Notes: generated by a model not told the origin, from the sequence alone. A stretch of DNA of 64,000 bases from Salinivibrio kushneri (GCF_005280275.1 NZ_CP040021.1:273001-337000); one strand, 5' to 3'; positions 11,988-21,353 are shown, counted from the stretch's first letter. Numbers and translations: made by a program.

Positions 11988-12206
11988 CTAAGAGCCGAGT
12001 GCTGTTTTACGACGAATATCCACTGTCTCGTGCAACTCGGAATATACAATCACGGCGTCCCCGGATTGCAATTGTTGGCGAACATCATCCACTTTTTGTG
12101 CAAAGCTGACTTCTTGCTCACCATAATCGGTTCCTTCCCGTAACACAAAGTGCTCGATTAACGCTGTCAGCGTCTCGTCAGGAATCGACTGCCATGGAAC
12201 CATCAT
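11988..12206 (-). CDS. yheU: UPF0270 protein YheU
   Basis: Small conserved cytoplasmic protein of unknown function, 72 residues, equal to E. coli YheU. Conserved stretches include [22 protein letters not shown] and [17 protein letters not shown] lies 7 nt before the ATG at 12206. It sits between yheT and prkB as in E. coli, with a 56-nt gap to prkB. Confidence 0.92.
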   Translation of the reverse strand: MMVPWQSIPDETLTALIEHFVLREGTDYGEQEVSFAQKVDDVRQQLQSGDAVIVYSELHETVDIRRKTALGS

Positions 12207-12334
12207 ACTACATCACCTTTTATTGATCTCAGGATGGCATCCTCGGATGCCTGATGTGAATGTTGTGAATTGGCTCGCATTTTACCCGATCATACCAGTC
12301 AATGCAGTGGTTCTCTTTGCTTCCTTTGACGGTG

Positions 12335-13323
12335 TTAACGCGCCGACTTACTCAGTGACTCATGCGGCAAATAAGCGGCGAGCCAGCCAGGCACCGCTTG
12401 CTCAAGCCAAAACTGAGGTTGGCGCCAACTACCGGCGACAAAGCCAACATGGCCGCCATGCTCAGTGAGTTGATAGTCAATGTTCGCGGGTAATGGGGAG
12501 GTTGGGATCACCGCGTCGGTCATAAAAGGATCGTCTTTGGCATGAATGATGGCCAACGGTGTCTTAATGGTATTAAGCACGGAAAGGCCGCTACAGGCGT
12601 GATAATAATGGTGCGCATCGTCAAAGCCATGAAGCGGGGCTGTCACGGTTTGGTCAAACTCGAACAGGGTTTTTATCGTCGGGCGCTCCCCGCGTGCCAT
12701 CGGCCCACTTGTTGATGACGTGTGAGTTTTTCCGCTAGGGTTTGGCGCATCGAGCGCAACAAATAGGCTTGATAAACACGGGAAAAGCCTTGTTGGATAC
12801 GCATCGAGCAGGCGGCAAGGTCAAGTGGCGGCGACACGGCGCAGCCACAGGCCACGATGGGATCATCGTGATAGTCCGCCAGGTAACGCACCAGCATGTT
12901 CCCCCCCAAAGAGACCCCGACTGCGCCAATTTGACTCTTTGGATAGGTTTGACGCAAATGGGTGAAGAAGGCACGCGCGTCCTGGGTTTCTCCCGAGTGA
13001 TAGGTTCGCGCGGCACGATTAAGGCGGCCACTGCAGCTGCGAAAGTGCATCACCACGCCGCACCAACCTTGGCGTTGGAAGGCCGCGAGCAAGCCGTTGG
13101 CATAGGGGCTGTCGAAACTGCCTGCTAAGCCATGGAATAAAACAACAATCGGCTGTCCAGGCTGCGGCTGATGTGTCCATGCCAGATCGACAAAATCGCC
13201 ATCAGGCAGATCAAATTGCTGCCAGCGAGGGGTGAAAAGCGGGGCTCGACGCAAAAAGCGAGGCAACAAGGTTTGTAAGTGCGCGTTCCGCGCGCTGGGA
13301 ATGGGTTTAAACGGTGTCATCAT
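12335..13323 (-). pseudogene. yheT: YheT-type alpha/beta hydrolase, frameshifted
   Basis: The YheT protein (E. coli 340 residues) is split over two frames. The upstream part runs from 13323 to a stop at 12673 and is colinear with YheT up to LAEKLTRHQQVG. It then reads WHAGSARR and stops. The matching continuation (MARGERPTIKTLFEFDQ...) is in another frame up to 12335. Restoring one base near 12700-12708, for example a third C in a GGGCC run, would rejoin them. The catalytic triad is divided: Ser in GVSLGGNM lies in the first part, Asp in HAKDDPF and His in EHGGHVGF in the second. Either a recent inactivation or an assembly error; the rest of the sequence shows no decay. Confidence 0.85.
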
Positions 13324-13783
13324 GGTTGCTTCCCTCTTCCTCGGCGGGCGTCACCTTCAGTGATGTATATAGGTTGCGTGCTGATGGTGACAGCTGACGG
13401 CAATAGTAGGCGAGAGGAGAGGCGGTGTCCGTGAGCCAGGTTTGACGATTGAGGGCATCGACTAAATCTTGCTGTTGGAATTTTTCTAAACTGAGCTCAA
13501 AGTTGAGCATTTTTTTGTACTGCCCACTGCCGACCCGCGGCTTCAACTCTCGCCGAAGGTGACGATAGGCAATAAGCAAATGCTCAGAGCGGCTTAACGC
13601 ATGCTTCAGTTGTGTGAGGCTCTCGGGCGCAAGCCCATAGCCGTGTTGTTCAATCCAGGCGAGTAACAAGGCAAGATTCACGTTGCCTTGGTGCTCGTCT
13701 TGCAGCCTGAGGCAAGCTTGCTTTACCTCGGGCTTGCCATAATGATGTAAACAAAACTGCCACAGGTCGGCGGGATTCGCCAT
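13307..13783 (-). CDS. TIGR02444 family protein
   Basis: Conserved gammaproteobacterial protein of unknown function, 158 residues from the ATG at 13783, read as MANPADLWQFCLHHYGKPEV. It shows the family pattern of an early WxFxLxxYxxPxV segment, LLLAWIEQHG, LRRELKPRVG and YKKMLNFELSLE, mostly helical, without signal peptide or metal motif. It begins 8 nt after yheS and overlaps the start of yheT by 17 nt, so it is translated within the same operon. The ribosome site is weak, consistent with coupling. Confidence 0.8.
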   Translation of the reverse strand: MANPADLWQFCLHHYGKPEVKQACLRLQDEHQGNVNLALLLAWIEQHGYGLAPESLTQLKHALSRSEHLLIAYRHLRRELKPRVGSGQYKKMLNFELSLEKFQQQDLVDALNRQTWLTDTASPLAYYCRQLSPSARNLYTSLKVTPAEEEGSNHDDTV

Positions 13784-13791
13784 CCCAGGGG

Positions 13792-15720
13792 TTAGTCCTG
13801 ATTGAATGTCGCCTCCAGGGCTTCCAGCTCTTCTTGTCGCTCCATCCATTCTTGTTCCACCTCTTCGAGCGTCGATTTAGCATCCGCTTGACGTTGCAAT
13901 TGCGCCGTGAGCCGCGCCTTATTATCACTGTGGTAAATCTCGGGGTCCGCCAACTGATTTTCTGCGTCAGAGATAATGGCAGAGAGTTGTTCTATCTGTG
14001 TGTCGAGATTGTCAATTTTTTTCCGCAAAGGCGCGGTTTGCTTACGTAACTCGGCATCGCGGCGTTTTTGTGCTTTACGATCCACCTGTGTTTGTTGCGG
14101 CGCCGTTTTCTCCGCGGCCGCTTGTTTTTTGCTCTCAGCGCGATCAGCGCGCTGTTGATCGGTCAGCCAACGGTGATAATCGTTCAAGTCTCCATCAAAG
14201 GGTAGCACTGCGCCATTGTCGACCAAATACAAGTCATCGGTGGTGGCGCGCAGCAAGAAGCGATCGTGACTGACAATCACCATCGCACCCTCGTAAGACT
14301 GCAAGGCGAGTGTCAGCGCTTGGCGCATATCCAAGTCCAGATGGTTGGTTGGCTCATCGAGTAACAGTAAGTTCGGTTTTTGCCATACCAATAAGGCGAG
14401 CACCAAGCGGGCTTTTTCGCCTCCAGAGAAGGGCCCGATGGGCTCGAGCGCCTTGTCGCCTTGAAAGCCAAACCGGCCGAGAAAATCACGTAAGGTTTGC
14501 TCAGCGGTGGTGGGGGCTAACCGGTTTAGGTGCTGAAGTGGCGTATCGTCGATGCGCAACGTATCGAGTTGGTGTTGGGCAAAGTAGCCAATTTTCACCC
14601 CTTGTGAATAGGTTAATTCACCGGCCATGGCGGGTAAGCTGCCCGCGAGGAGTTTAATCAGGGTCGACTTACCCGCCCCATTGCGCCCCAGCAAGCCAAT
14701 GCGTGCCCCCGGCACCAGGTTAAGGCGAATGTTTTCAATAATAGGTGTCTTATCATAACCCGCCGCCACTTTGTCCATCATTAAAATGGGGGTGGGTAAG
14801 GCGTCCGGCGTGAAGAAGGTAAAACTAAACGGGTTATCGTATTGCGCGGGCAATACCTTCTCCATCCGCTCAAGGGCTTTGATCCGGCTTTGCGCTTGGC
14901 GGGCCTTGGTGGCTTTGTAACGAAAGCGATCGATATACGATTGCATGTGGGCAATTTGCTTTTGTTGCTTTTCGTACTGCGCCTGTTGCTGCGCCAATTT
15001 TTGCGCGCGCATTTGCTCAAAGTCGGAATAATTACCGGTGTATTCATTGAGCTGTTGATGCTCGATGTGAATGATGCGATTGACAACAGGATCCAAGAAA
15101 TCCCGGTCGTGAGAGATCAACACCAAGGTACCTGGATATTGCTGTAGCCATTTTTCTAGCCACATAACCGCATCGAGATCTAGGTGGTTAGTGGGTTCAT
15201 CGAGCAACAATAGATCAGAGCGACATAATAGCGCTTGTGCTAAGTTCAGCCGCATTCGCCAGCCACCTGAGAACTGGGTGAGTGACCAGTGGATTTGTGG
15301 TTGGCTAAAGCCCAAACCATCTAATAAGCTGGCCGCACGCGCTTCAATGGTATAACCACCAATGGCATCCAATTTATCGTGTAACATCGCCACCGCGTTA
15401 CCGTCATCACGAGCTTCGGCGTCGCGTAGGGCTTGCTGTAGCGCGCGGTATTCGCTGTCGCCATCAATCACGTACTCGAGCGCGCTTTTGTCGAGCGCGG
15501 GGGTTTCTTGCGCCACCCATGCTACCTGCCACTGACTCGGGTAGTCACAATGGCCGGCATCCAACGATAATTGATGGCGCAGCAAGGCAAACAAGCTCGA
15601 TTTGCCACAGCCATTTTTGCCCACCAGACCGACTTTGTCGCCCGGTGAGATAGTGGCAGAAGTGTGGTCAAGCAGGGGCTTACCCCCTCGAAGCAGTTGA
15701 ATATCGGAGAAGCGAATCAT
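13792..15720 (-). CDS. yheS: ABC-F family ATPase YheS
   Basis: Soluble ABC-F ATPase, a family acting on the ribosome E site rather than in transport. Two nucleotide-binding domains: Walker A GLVGKNGCGKSS near residue 33 and GLLGRNGAGKST near 343; signatures FSGGWRMRLNLAQAL and FSGGEKARLVLALL; Walker B LLLLDEPTNHLDLD twice. The inter-domain linker near 240-300 and a charged coiled-coil C-terminal tail (from about 540) are as in E. coli YheS (637 residues, here 642). First gene of the minus-strand run and divergent from kefG, with 196 nt between them for promoters. Confidence 0.95.
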   Translation of the reverse strand: MIRFSDIQLLRGGKPLLDHTSATISPGDKVGLVGKNGCGKSSLFALLRHQLSLDAGHCDYPSQWQVAWVAQETPALDKSALEYVIDGDSEYRALQQALRDAEARDDGNAVAMLHDKLDAIGGYTIEARAASLLDGLGFSQPQIHWSLTQFSGGWRMRLNLAQALLCRSDLLLLDEPTNHLDLDAVMWLEKWLQQYPGTLVLISHDRDFLDPVVNRIIHIEHQQLNEYTGNYSDFEQMRAQKLAQQQAQYEKQQKQIAHMQSYIDRFRYKATKARQAQSRIKALERMEKVLPAQYDNPFSFTFFTPDALPTPILMMDKVAAGYDKTPIIENIRLNLVPGARIGLLGRNGAGKSTLIKLLAGSLPAMAGELTYSQGVKIGYFAQHQLDTLRIDDTPLQHLNRLAPTTAEQTLRDFLGRFGFQGDKALEPIGPFSGGEKARLVLALLVWQKPNLLLLDEPTNHLDLDMRQALTLALQSYEGAMVIVSHDRFLLRATTDDLYLVDNGAVLPFDGDLNDYHRWLTDQQRADRAESKKQAAAEKTAPQQTQVDRKAQKRRDAELRKQTAPLRKKIDNLDTQIEQLSAIISDAENQLADPEIYHSDNKARLTAQLQRQADAKSTLEEVEQEWMERQEELEALEATFNQD

Positions 15721-15916
15721 GATTTCTCAGTCTGTCTCGGGTTGATGGGTGCGCATTGTCGCGCGGTCGTTATACCAGCTTGATACCGGGATTGCCAAAT
15801 TCTACCGCGTCATCCCACTGGTCAGACACAGACGGCGCATATTTGTGTGTTAAAGTTAAAAACACGGATAAATGAACAGATTGCGTTCTGACCATAATCA
15901 TAAGACAAGGAAGCCT

Positions 15917-16498
15917 ATGCCCCGAGATAAGGCTGAAAGCCCCTCTCTTCCCAAGGTACTGGTGATTTTTGCTCACCCCGACCCCGATGAATCTGTTGCC
16001 AATCGTCGTTTAATTGAGGCCATTACGCCGCTGGCCCATGTCAGCGTGCACGATATTTACGCCGCCTACCCGGATTTTGTGGTGGACGTCCATCATGAGC
16101 GCGCGTTGGTCACTGACGCCGATGTGTTGGTCTTTCAGCATCCACTGCAAATGTATTCCTGTCCGGCGCTGTTGAAAGAGTGGATAGATGTGGTGCTAGG
16201 GAAAGGGTTTGCACATGGGCAAGGCGGGGATGCGTTGGCCGGTAAAACCTGCCGCTTTGTGGTGACCACCGGCGGGGCGGCCGAAGCGTTTAGTCAACAA
16301 GGTTACAACAAATATTCGATGGCCGAGCTACTGCAGCCTTTTGAGTTAACCGCCTCATTATGTCGGATGTATTGGATCCCACCGTTGGTCTTGCACTGGG
16401 CGCGCCGCGTTGGCGATGCTGATCGCGAGGCGTTTGCTGAGATTTATGCCGATTGGCTCGCTGATCCATTGGCGCACCAAGGAGGCGAGGATGGATAA
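15917..16498 (+). CDS. kefG: KefG, ancillary flavodoxin-fold subunit of the KefB K+ efflux system
   Basis: Soluble NAD(P)H-quinone-oxidoreductase-like protein required for full KefB activity. ATG at 15917 follows AAGGAAG; the 193-residue product shows VLVIFAHPDPDESVANRRL, FQHPLQMYSCPALLKEWID (active-site loop), VVTTGGAAEAF and PFELTASLCRMYWIPP. Its 3' end overlaps kefB by 8 nt, a typical translationally coupled pair. Confidence 0.93.
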   Translation: MPRDKAESPSLPKVLVIFAHPDPDESVANRRLIEAITPLAHVSVHDIYAAYPDFVVDVHHERALVTDADVLVFQHPLQMYSCPALLKEWIDVVLGKGFAHGQGGDALAGKTCRFVVTTGGAAEAFSQQGYNKYSMAELLQPFELTASLCRMYWIPPLVLHWARRVGDADREAFAEIYADWLADPLAHQGGEDG

Positions 16499-18290
16499 CA
16501 ACCTCTTATCGGTGGCCTTTGTTTTTTTATTGGCGGCGGTGATTGCGGTTCCTCTTGCTCAGCGCTTGGGTATGGGCTCAGTGCTTGGCTATTTGCTGGC
16601 AGGCATAGTGATCGGGCCCTGGGGGCTGGGCCTGGTCCGTGATGTGGATGCGATTCTCCATTTTGCCGAATTTGGCGTGGTGCTGCTGCTTTTTCTGATT
16701 GGCTTGGAGTTGAACCCCAAAAAGTTGCTCCAGATGCGACGACCGATTATCGGTCTGGGGGGCAGTCAGGTCGTGGTCACAGCGTTGTTTATCGGTGTGA
16801 TTTGCGCATTGGTCGGCTTGACACTTTCGCAAGCGTTGGTGATTGGGGTTGGCTTGGCGCTTTCTTCAACCGCGATTGCGATGAAGATTATCGAAGATCA
16901 ACGCCTAATGCGCAGCGAAACCGGGCAAGCGGGATTTGCCGTCTTGCTCTTCCAAGATATAGCGGTGATCCCGATGCTCGCGATGATCCCCGCGCTTGCC
17001 GGTGGCAGTGCTGGCAGTTGGCTCGACGTATTATGGATGTTTGTCGGCATTGGTATTTTGCTGGTGGGCGGTCATTTCCTTCTGCGTCCGCTGTTTCGTT
17101 TAGTGGCCATGAGCGGCGTCACCGAGCTATTTACAGTGACCTCGCTGGCCTTGGTGATAGGGATTGCCCTCGCCATGCAAGCGTTAGGCCTATCGATGGC
17201 GCTGGGGGCGTTTCTTGCGGGCGTATTGCTTGCGGAAAGTGAATACCGTCATGAATTAGAAACCGCGATTGAGCCTTTTAAAGGTTTGTTGCTTGGGCTG
17301 TTCTTTATTGCGGTGGGAATGACCGTTGATCTCGGTCTATTGCTCGACTACCCACTGGCCATTCTGGGAGCGGTCGCGGCGTTGATCTTGGTGAAGACCT
17401 TGCTGCTTTATAGCTTGGCGCGTGCCTTTGGGGTGGTGCCAAAAGCGCGCAGTCAAATGGCGGTATTACTCAGCCAAGGGGGAGAGTTTGCGTTTGTTAT
17501 TTTCAATGCAGCGCGTAGCCAGGGCTTACTTGACCAAGAGTTAAACGCGTTTTTGTTGGTGGTGGTGAGCTTGTCGATGATGACCACGCCTTTAATGCTG
17601 ACGCTTCAACAGCGTTGGTTTGCTCGCACGTTTAATGAGCCTGAAGAAGCGCCACCACAAGGGCAGTTTGAGCAGGCCGATGCGCGCGTGATCATTGCCG
17701 GTTTTGGTCGCTTTGGTCAGGTGGTAGGCCGGTTGATGTTCGCCAATAAAATTGGGGTAACCATATTAGAACGTGATCCGACGCAAATTAAGCTGCTACG
17801 TCGTTTTGGCTATGAAGTGTATTATGGCGACGCAACCCAGCTCAGTTTATTACGGGCGGCAGGCGCGCATACCGCTGAAGCGATTGTGATTTGTACCGAT
17901 TCGCCTGATGAAGTGATGGAGATTGTTGATCTTTGTGCGCGCCATTTCCCTAACCTTAAAGTAATGGCGCGGGCGCGGAGTCGTGTCGAGGCCTATCAAT
18001 TGATGGCACAGGGCGTGGATCAATTCTCGCGTGAAACCTTTTTGGGGGCCCTTGAACTCGGGAGGCAGACGCTAGAGTCACTGGGTATGCATCCGTATAA
18101 AGCCAAGCGAGCCGAAATTTTATTTCGTAAGCTGGATATGCGGGTATTGCAAGATCTCTTGCCGCAACACAGCGAAGACTTGGCGACGGCCTCCCGAGCG
18201 AAAGAAGCACGCAAAGAGTTGGAAGAAATTTTTGACCGAGAAATGCGTGGTGATAGTGAGCGGCACCAAAGTTGGAATCGAGATGAGTAA
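16491..18290 (+). CDS. kefB: glutathione-regulated K+/H+ antiporter KefB
   Basis: Inner-membrane CPA2 antiporter that releases K+ and acidifies the cytoplasm when glutathione adducts of electrophiles bind. The ATG at 16491 follows AAGGAGG inside kefG; 599 residues (E. coli 601). About 12 hydrophobic segments occupy residues 1-380, including GLALSSTAIAMKIIED and LFQDIAVIPML. A KTN/RCK_N domain begins near 400 with VIIAGFGRFGQVVGRLM (nucleotide loop), ERDPTQ and YGDATQ. The C-terminal tail is charged. Confidence 0.95.
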   Translation: MDNNLLSVAFVFLLAAVIAVPLAQRLGMGSVLGYLLAGIVIGPWGLGLVRDVDAILHFAEFGVVLLLFLIGLELNPKKLLQMRRPIIGLGGSQVVVTALFIGVICALVGLTLSQALVIGVGLALSSTAIAMKIIEDQRLMRSETGQAGFAVLLFQDIAVIPMLAMIPALAGGSAGSWLDVLWMFVGIGILLVGGHFLLRPLFRLVAMSGVTELFTVTSLALVIGIALAMQALGLSMALGAFLAGVLLAESEYRHELETAIEPFKGLLLGLFFIAVGMTVDLGLLLDYPLAILGAVAALILVKTLLLYSLARAFGVVPKARSQMAVLLSQGGEFAFVIFNAARSQGLLDQELNAFLLVVVSLSMMTTPLMLTLQQRWFARTFNEPEEAPPQGQFEQADARVIIAGFGRFGQVVGRLMFANKIGVTILERDPTQIKLLRRFGYEVYYGDATQLSLLRAAGAHTAEAIVICTDSPDEVMEIVDLCARHFPNLKVMARARSRVEAYQLMAQGVDQFSRETFLGALELGRQTLESLGMHPYKAKRAEILFRKLDMRVLQDLLPQHSEDLATASRAKEARKELEEIFDREMRGDSERHQSWNRDE

Positions 18291-18299
18291 GGTGTTGAA

Positions 18300-18503
18300 G
18301 TGAAAAAACGTTTCATTGCTGGGGCAGCGTGCCCGGCGTGCCAACAGCTCGATACGTTACGAGTATGGCGCGAAAATAATATTGACAAAGTAGAGTGTGT
18401 CAGCTGCGATTATCATGATAGTCGGTTGCCTGATTCGGCACAACAGTCACACTCTGGTGCCGAGTCAGCAGAGAATGTCATTGGGATCTTTAAACCGGAG
18501 TAG
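18300..18503 (+). CDS. yheV: YheV family zinc-ribbon protein
   Basis: Short conserved protein of unknown function, 67 residues, starting at a GTG preceded by AAGG. Two CxxC pairs (CPAC near residue 11 and CVSC near 33) form a probable zinc ribbon; KKRFIAGAACP and VIGIFKPE match the ends of E. coli YheV. It lies 9 nt after kefB. Confidence 0.9.
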   Translation: MKKRFIAGAACPACQQLDTLRVWRENNIDKVECVSCDYHDSRLPDSAQQSHSGAESAENVIGIFKPE

Positions 18504-18553
18504 GGGATCCGTTATCATCGTCAGTCCATTTACCTTCCGGTCTCGGAGCGAGC

Positions 18554-19045
18554 ATGAAAATTGCAAAAGATGTGGTAGTCAGCCTGGCTTACCAAGTAAA
18601 AAATGAAGATGGTGCACTTGTTGACGAATCAACAGCACAAGAGCCTCTCCAATACCTGCACGGTCACCGTAACCTGATTGTAGGTCTTGAGAACGCGCTG
18701 GAAGGCCGCGAAAAAGGTGAGAGCTTTGACGTGACTGTAGGCCCAGACGAAGCTTATGGTGACTACCAAGAAGCCATGGTACAACGCGTACCAGCTAACG
18801 TATTCCAAGGCGTAGACCAAGTAGAAGTGGGCATGCGCTTTATGGCAGAAACGGACCAAGGCCAAATTCCAGTTGAAGTGACGGAAGTGGATGGTGAAGA
18901 AGTGGTAGTTGACGCTAACCACATGCTAGCCGGTCAAACCCTGTCTTTCTCTGTGGAAGTGGTTGACGTTCGCGAAGCGACAGAAGAGGAAGTGTCTCAC
19001 GGTCATATTCACCAAGACGGTGAAAGCTGTGGTCACGACCACTAA
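18554..19045 (+). CDS. slyD: FKBP-type peptidyl-prolyl isomerase SlyD
   Basis: Cytoplasmic prolyl isomerase, chaperone and nickel-binding metallochaperone. The FKBP core brackets an inserted IF chaperone domain: LHGHRNLIVGLENALEGREKG, YGDYQEAMVQRVPANVF, and the VDANHMLAGQTLSFSVEVVDVR return strand. The tail is short but metal-binding in character (HGHIHQ, CGHDH), giving 163 residues against 196 in E. coli, so Ni capacity may be lower. Followed by a strong terminator. Confidence 0.95.
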   Translation: MKIAKDVVVSLAYQVKNEDGALVDESTAQEPLQYLHGHRNLIVGLENALEGREKGESFDVTVGPDEAYGDYQEAMVQRVPANVFQGVDQVEVGMRFMAETDQGQIPVEVTEVDGEEVVVDANHMLAGQTLSFSVEVVDVREATEEEVSHGHIHQDGESCGHDH

Positions 19046-19069
19046 GACGGTATCCGTCTGTGGTGAATG

Positions 19070-19093
19070 AAAGGCGCCGAATGGCGCCTTTTT
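19070..19093 (+). terminator. terminator of slyD
   Basis: AAAGGCGCC (19070-19078), loop GAAT, GGCGCCTTT (19083-19091) and further T residues: a perfect 9-bp stem between convergent slyD and slyX. Confidence 0.92.
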
Positions 19094-19097
19094 CGTA

Positions 19098-19319
19098 TCA
19101 ATAGTGTGGTGGCGGGGTTTCTTCTGCTTGGCTGGCAATGTTTTCCGGCTCTATGTTTTTTAACTTACTGACTAAGTATTGAATTTGCACTGTCATACGC
19201 TCAATGTCCCCTTGCTGCTGGGTTAACGCGTGGTTGAGCTGCTCGATGGTGTCTTCTTGAAAAGCGACCTTATATTCCAGGTCGTCGATTTGCTGCTGTA
19301 ACTTATCAATCTCGCTCAT
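19098..19319 (-). CDS. slyX: SlyX family protein
   Basis: Small protein of unknown function, 73 residues, predicted almost entirely as a coiled coil with heptad hydrophobics (IDKLQQQIDDLEYKVAFQED) and the family-typical C-terminal PPPHY. It lies opposite slyD and 12 nt after the WD40 gene, with which it is probably cotranscribed. Confidence 0.92.
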   Translation of the reverse strand: MSEIDKLQQQIDDLEYKVAFQEDTIEQLNHALTQQQGDIERMTVQIQYLVSKLKNIEPENIASQAEETPPPHY

Positions 19320-19331
19320 ACTGCTCTCTCG

Positions 19332-20318
19332 CTATTGCGCGTCGGTTAACCAAGCTTGGGCGATACCGGCGGATGTCCCGGAAATCACTCGCCCGGTGGG
19401 GTCGATAGCCACATCATACACGACTGCGCTAGGTGGGCGAGTGTCTGGTTGCGCCAAGGCTTGCCAGCGGCCAATGTTTTCACCGCTTTGTACGTCCCAT
19501 AATTCGACCCGCTGTGAGGGGGTGCCAGTGGCCAACTGACGGCCATCATCGGAAAAACGGGCACTGGCGTAAATCGCTTGGCGAGCAAAAATATCCAGCT
19601 CACTTACCTTTTCACCACTGGGCAAAGACCAAATCACCGCGCGATTGCCGCCATCAGAGACGAACGCGTATTGCCCTTCACGATGCAAGGCCACTTGCTT
19701 AACCCGTTGATCATAGGCGAAGTCGTTGATAATTTGCCCCGACTCGGTATCCCAAAAATAGGCATGATGGTCATTTCCCCCTGATAGAACGTAAGCACCA
19801 TTGGGGGAAATCGCGACCGCATTGACTTTATCGCGATGCGCAAGGAACTCTAGGCGCCTTCCCGTGCCTAAGTCGATGAATAATGCTTTACCGCTAGACA
19901 TGGCCAGTACCAGCTTTTCACCATTGTTGCTGATCGCGGCATCGCGGATGATGCCGTCAGAAATAGACCAGAGTCCTTGAGACTGGCTCCAAGCCAGATC
20001 CCAAACGGCAAAGTTTTGTGCCGTTGCGGTGATAGCGTAGCGCTTATTATCGGAAATATGGCTGACCACGACAGGGTTGGCATTGGGATCTTGCGGCCCT
20101 AGCTCCGCCAACTGCTGATTGGTGACCAGATCCCACAGGACAATGTCGGTTTCGTCCGAGGCGAGTAAAGCAAAACGGCCATCGCGGCTAAGACTAAAGC
20201 TGGTGGCGCCCTCAGGGTGGATTGACCAGCGCTGGGCTTCTTTGCCAGACTGCCAGCAGCCCGTTAGGCCGCTTAACAGAATAAAAATGCCAACAATGTG
20301 GCGGATTTTGGGCATCAT
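19332..20318 (-). CDS. WD40-repeat lipoprotein
   Basis: Starts MMPKIRHIVGIFILLSGLTG followed by Cys, a lipoprotein signal with lipobox LTGC, so the protein is probably anchored in the envelope. The rest is a string of WD40-like blades: repeated DGRFALLASDETDIVLWDL, NGEKLVLAMSSGKALFIDL, NGAYVLSGGNDHHAYFWDT and DGRQLATGTPSQRVELWDV units, about seven in 329 residues, suggesting one beta propeller. Function unknown; WD40 proteins usually act as binding platforms. Residues upstream of the chosen start lack any signal character. Cotranscribed with slyX and divergent from fkpA. Confidence 0.8.
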   Translation of the reverse strand: MMPKIRHIVGIFILLSGLTGCWQSGKEAQRWSIHPEGATSFSLSRDGRFALLASDETDIVLWDLVTNQQLAELGPQDPNANPVVVSHISDNKRYAITATAQNFAVWDLAWSQSQGLWSISDGIIRDAAISNNGEKLVLAMSSGKALFIDLGTGRRLEFLAHRDKVNAVAISPNGAYVLSGGNDHHAYFWDTESGQIINDFAYDQRVKQVALHREGQYAFVSDGGNRAVIWSLPSGEKVSELDIFARQAIYASARFSDDGRQLATGTPSQRVELWDVQSGENIGRWQALAQPDTRPPSAVVYDVAIDPTGRVISGTSAGIAQAWLTDAQ

Positions 20319-20441
20319 ACTTGAGTTCCAGAGTGTGCAGCCATATAACCACGAGTATATGGATAGAATCAGGCTTTCGCATGGTGGATGCGTCAGTAAA
20401 TACAATACGAGGATTAATCCTTACCATCAACGGAGTACCCA

Positions 20442-21227
20442 ATGAAATCAGTAATGAAGATGTCGCTACTCGCGGCAACCGTTGCCTTTGCCGTCGGCTG
20501 TCAACAAGAAGACGCAAAAGTAGAGCAAACCAATCAAGCGGCTGAACAAGCCGAAGCGGCGTTTGCCAACGAAGACGACAAAGCAGCCTACGCGATTGGC
20601 GCTTCTTTGGCGCAATACCTCAACGCCAACTTGGAGCAGCAGGCCGAAATTGGTCTCGAGCTGGATAAAGAGGTGGTATTGCAAGGGGTGCAAGACGTCT
20701 TTCAAGGTGAGTCAAAGTTAACCGATGAGCAAGCACAGTCGGCGTTGCAATCGCTTGATCAGCGTGTGACCAAGCTTGCCCAGCAACAAGCAAAAGAAAA
20801 AGCAGAAGCCGCGATCGCTGACGGTGAAAAATACCGCACTGAGTTCGCGCAGAAAGAAGGCGTGAAAGAAACTGATTCTGGGCTGTTGTACAAAGTCGAT
20901 AGCATGGGTGATGGTGAGAAGCCATCAGCAGAAGATACGGTTGTGGTGCATTATAAAGGTACCCTGACTGACGGTACGCAATTCGATAGCTCATACGATC
21001 GTGGTGAACCGGCCACTTTCCCACTCAATCGTGTGATCCCTGGCTGGACTGAAGGGGTGCAGCTGATGCCGGTCGGCTCTAAGTTTACCTTTGTTGTACC
21101 GCCAGAGCTGGCTTATGGTGACCAAGACACCGCATCGATTCCTGCCAACTCAACCTTGGTATTTGATGTTGAGTTACTCGAAATCAAAGATGATGCAAAA
21201 GAAGGTGATAGCGCGAGCCAAGGCTAA
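20442..21227 (+). CDS. fkpA: FKBP-type peptidyl-prolyl isomerase FkpA
   Basis: Envelope prolyl isomerase and chaperone. The signal MKSVMKMSLLAATVAFAVG is followed by Cys, so this copy may be a lipoprotein. The N-terminal dimerisation domain (residues about 40-140, with AAYAIGASLAQYLNANL) precedes the FKBP domain: VVVHYKGTLTDGTQFDSSYD, VIPGWTEGVQLMPVGSKFTF, and the closing SIPANSTLVFDVELLEI. The tail is acidic. Its own terminator follows directly. Confidence 0.94.
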   Translation: MKSVMKMSLLAATVAFAVGCQQEDAKVEQTNQAAEQAEAAFANEDDKAAYAIGASLAQYLNANLEQQAEIGLELDKEVVLQGVQDVFQGESKLTDEQAQSALQSLDQRVTKLAQQQAKEKAEAAIADGEKYRTEFAQKEGVKETDSGLLYKVDSMGDGEKPSAEDTVVVHYKGTLTDGTQFDSSYDRGEPATFPLNRVIPGWTEGVQLMPVGSKFTFVVPPELAYGDQDTASIPANSTLVFDVELLEIKDDAKEGDSASQG

Positions 21228-21253
21228 AAGCTAAGGCCTTAACCCGTGATACC

Positions 21254-21278
21254 AGCCCCGGCGTTGCCGGGGCTTTTT
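21254..21278 (+). terminator. terminator of fkpA
   Basis: AGCCCCGGC (21254-21262), loop GTT, GCCGGGGCT (21266-21274) then TTTT: a perfect GC-rich 9-bp stem. Confidence 0.93.
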
Positions 21279-21353
21279 GCATTTTTAGATAGGAATTCTG
21301 TTAAACTGAGCGCAGAGCAATAAAGATAAATGGTCGAATAAGGGTAGGCGTAC

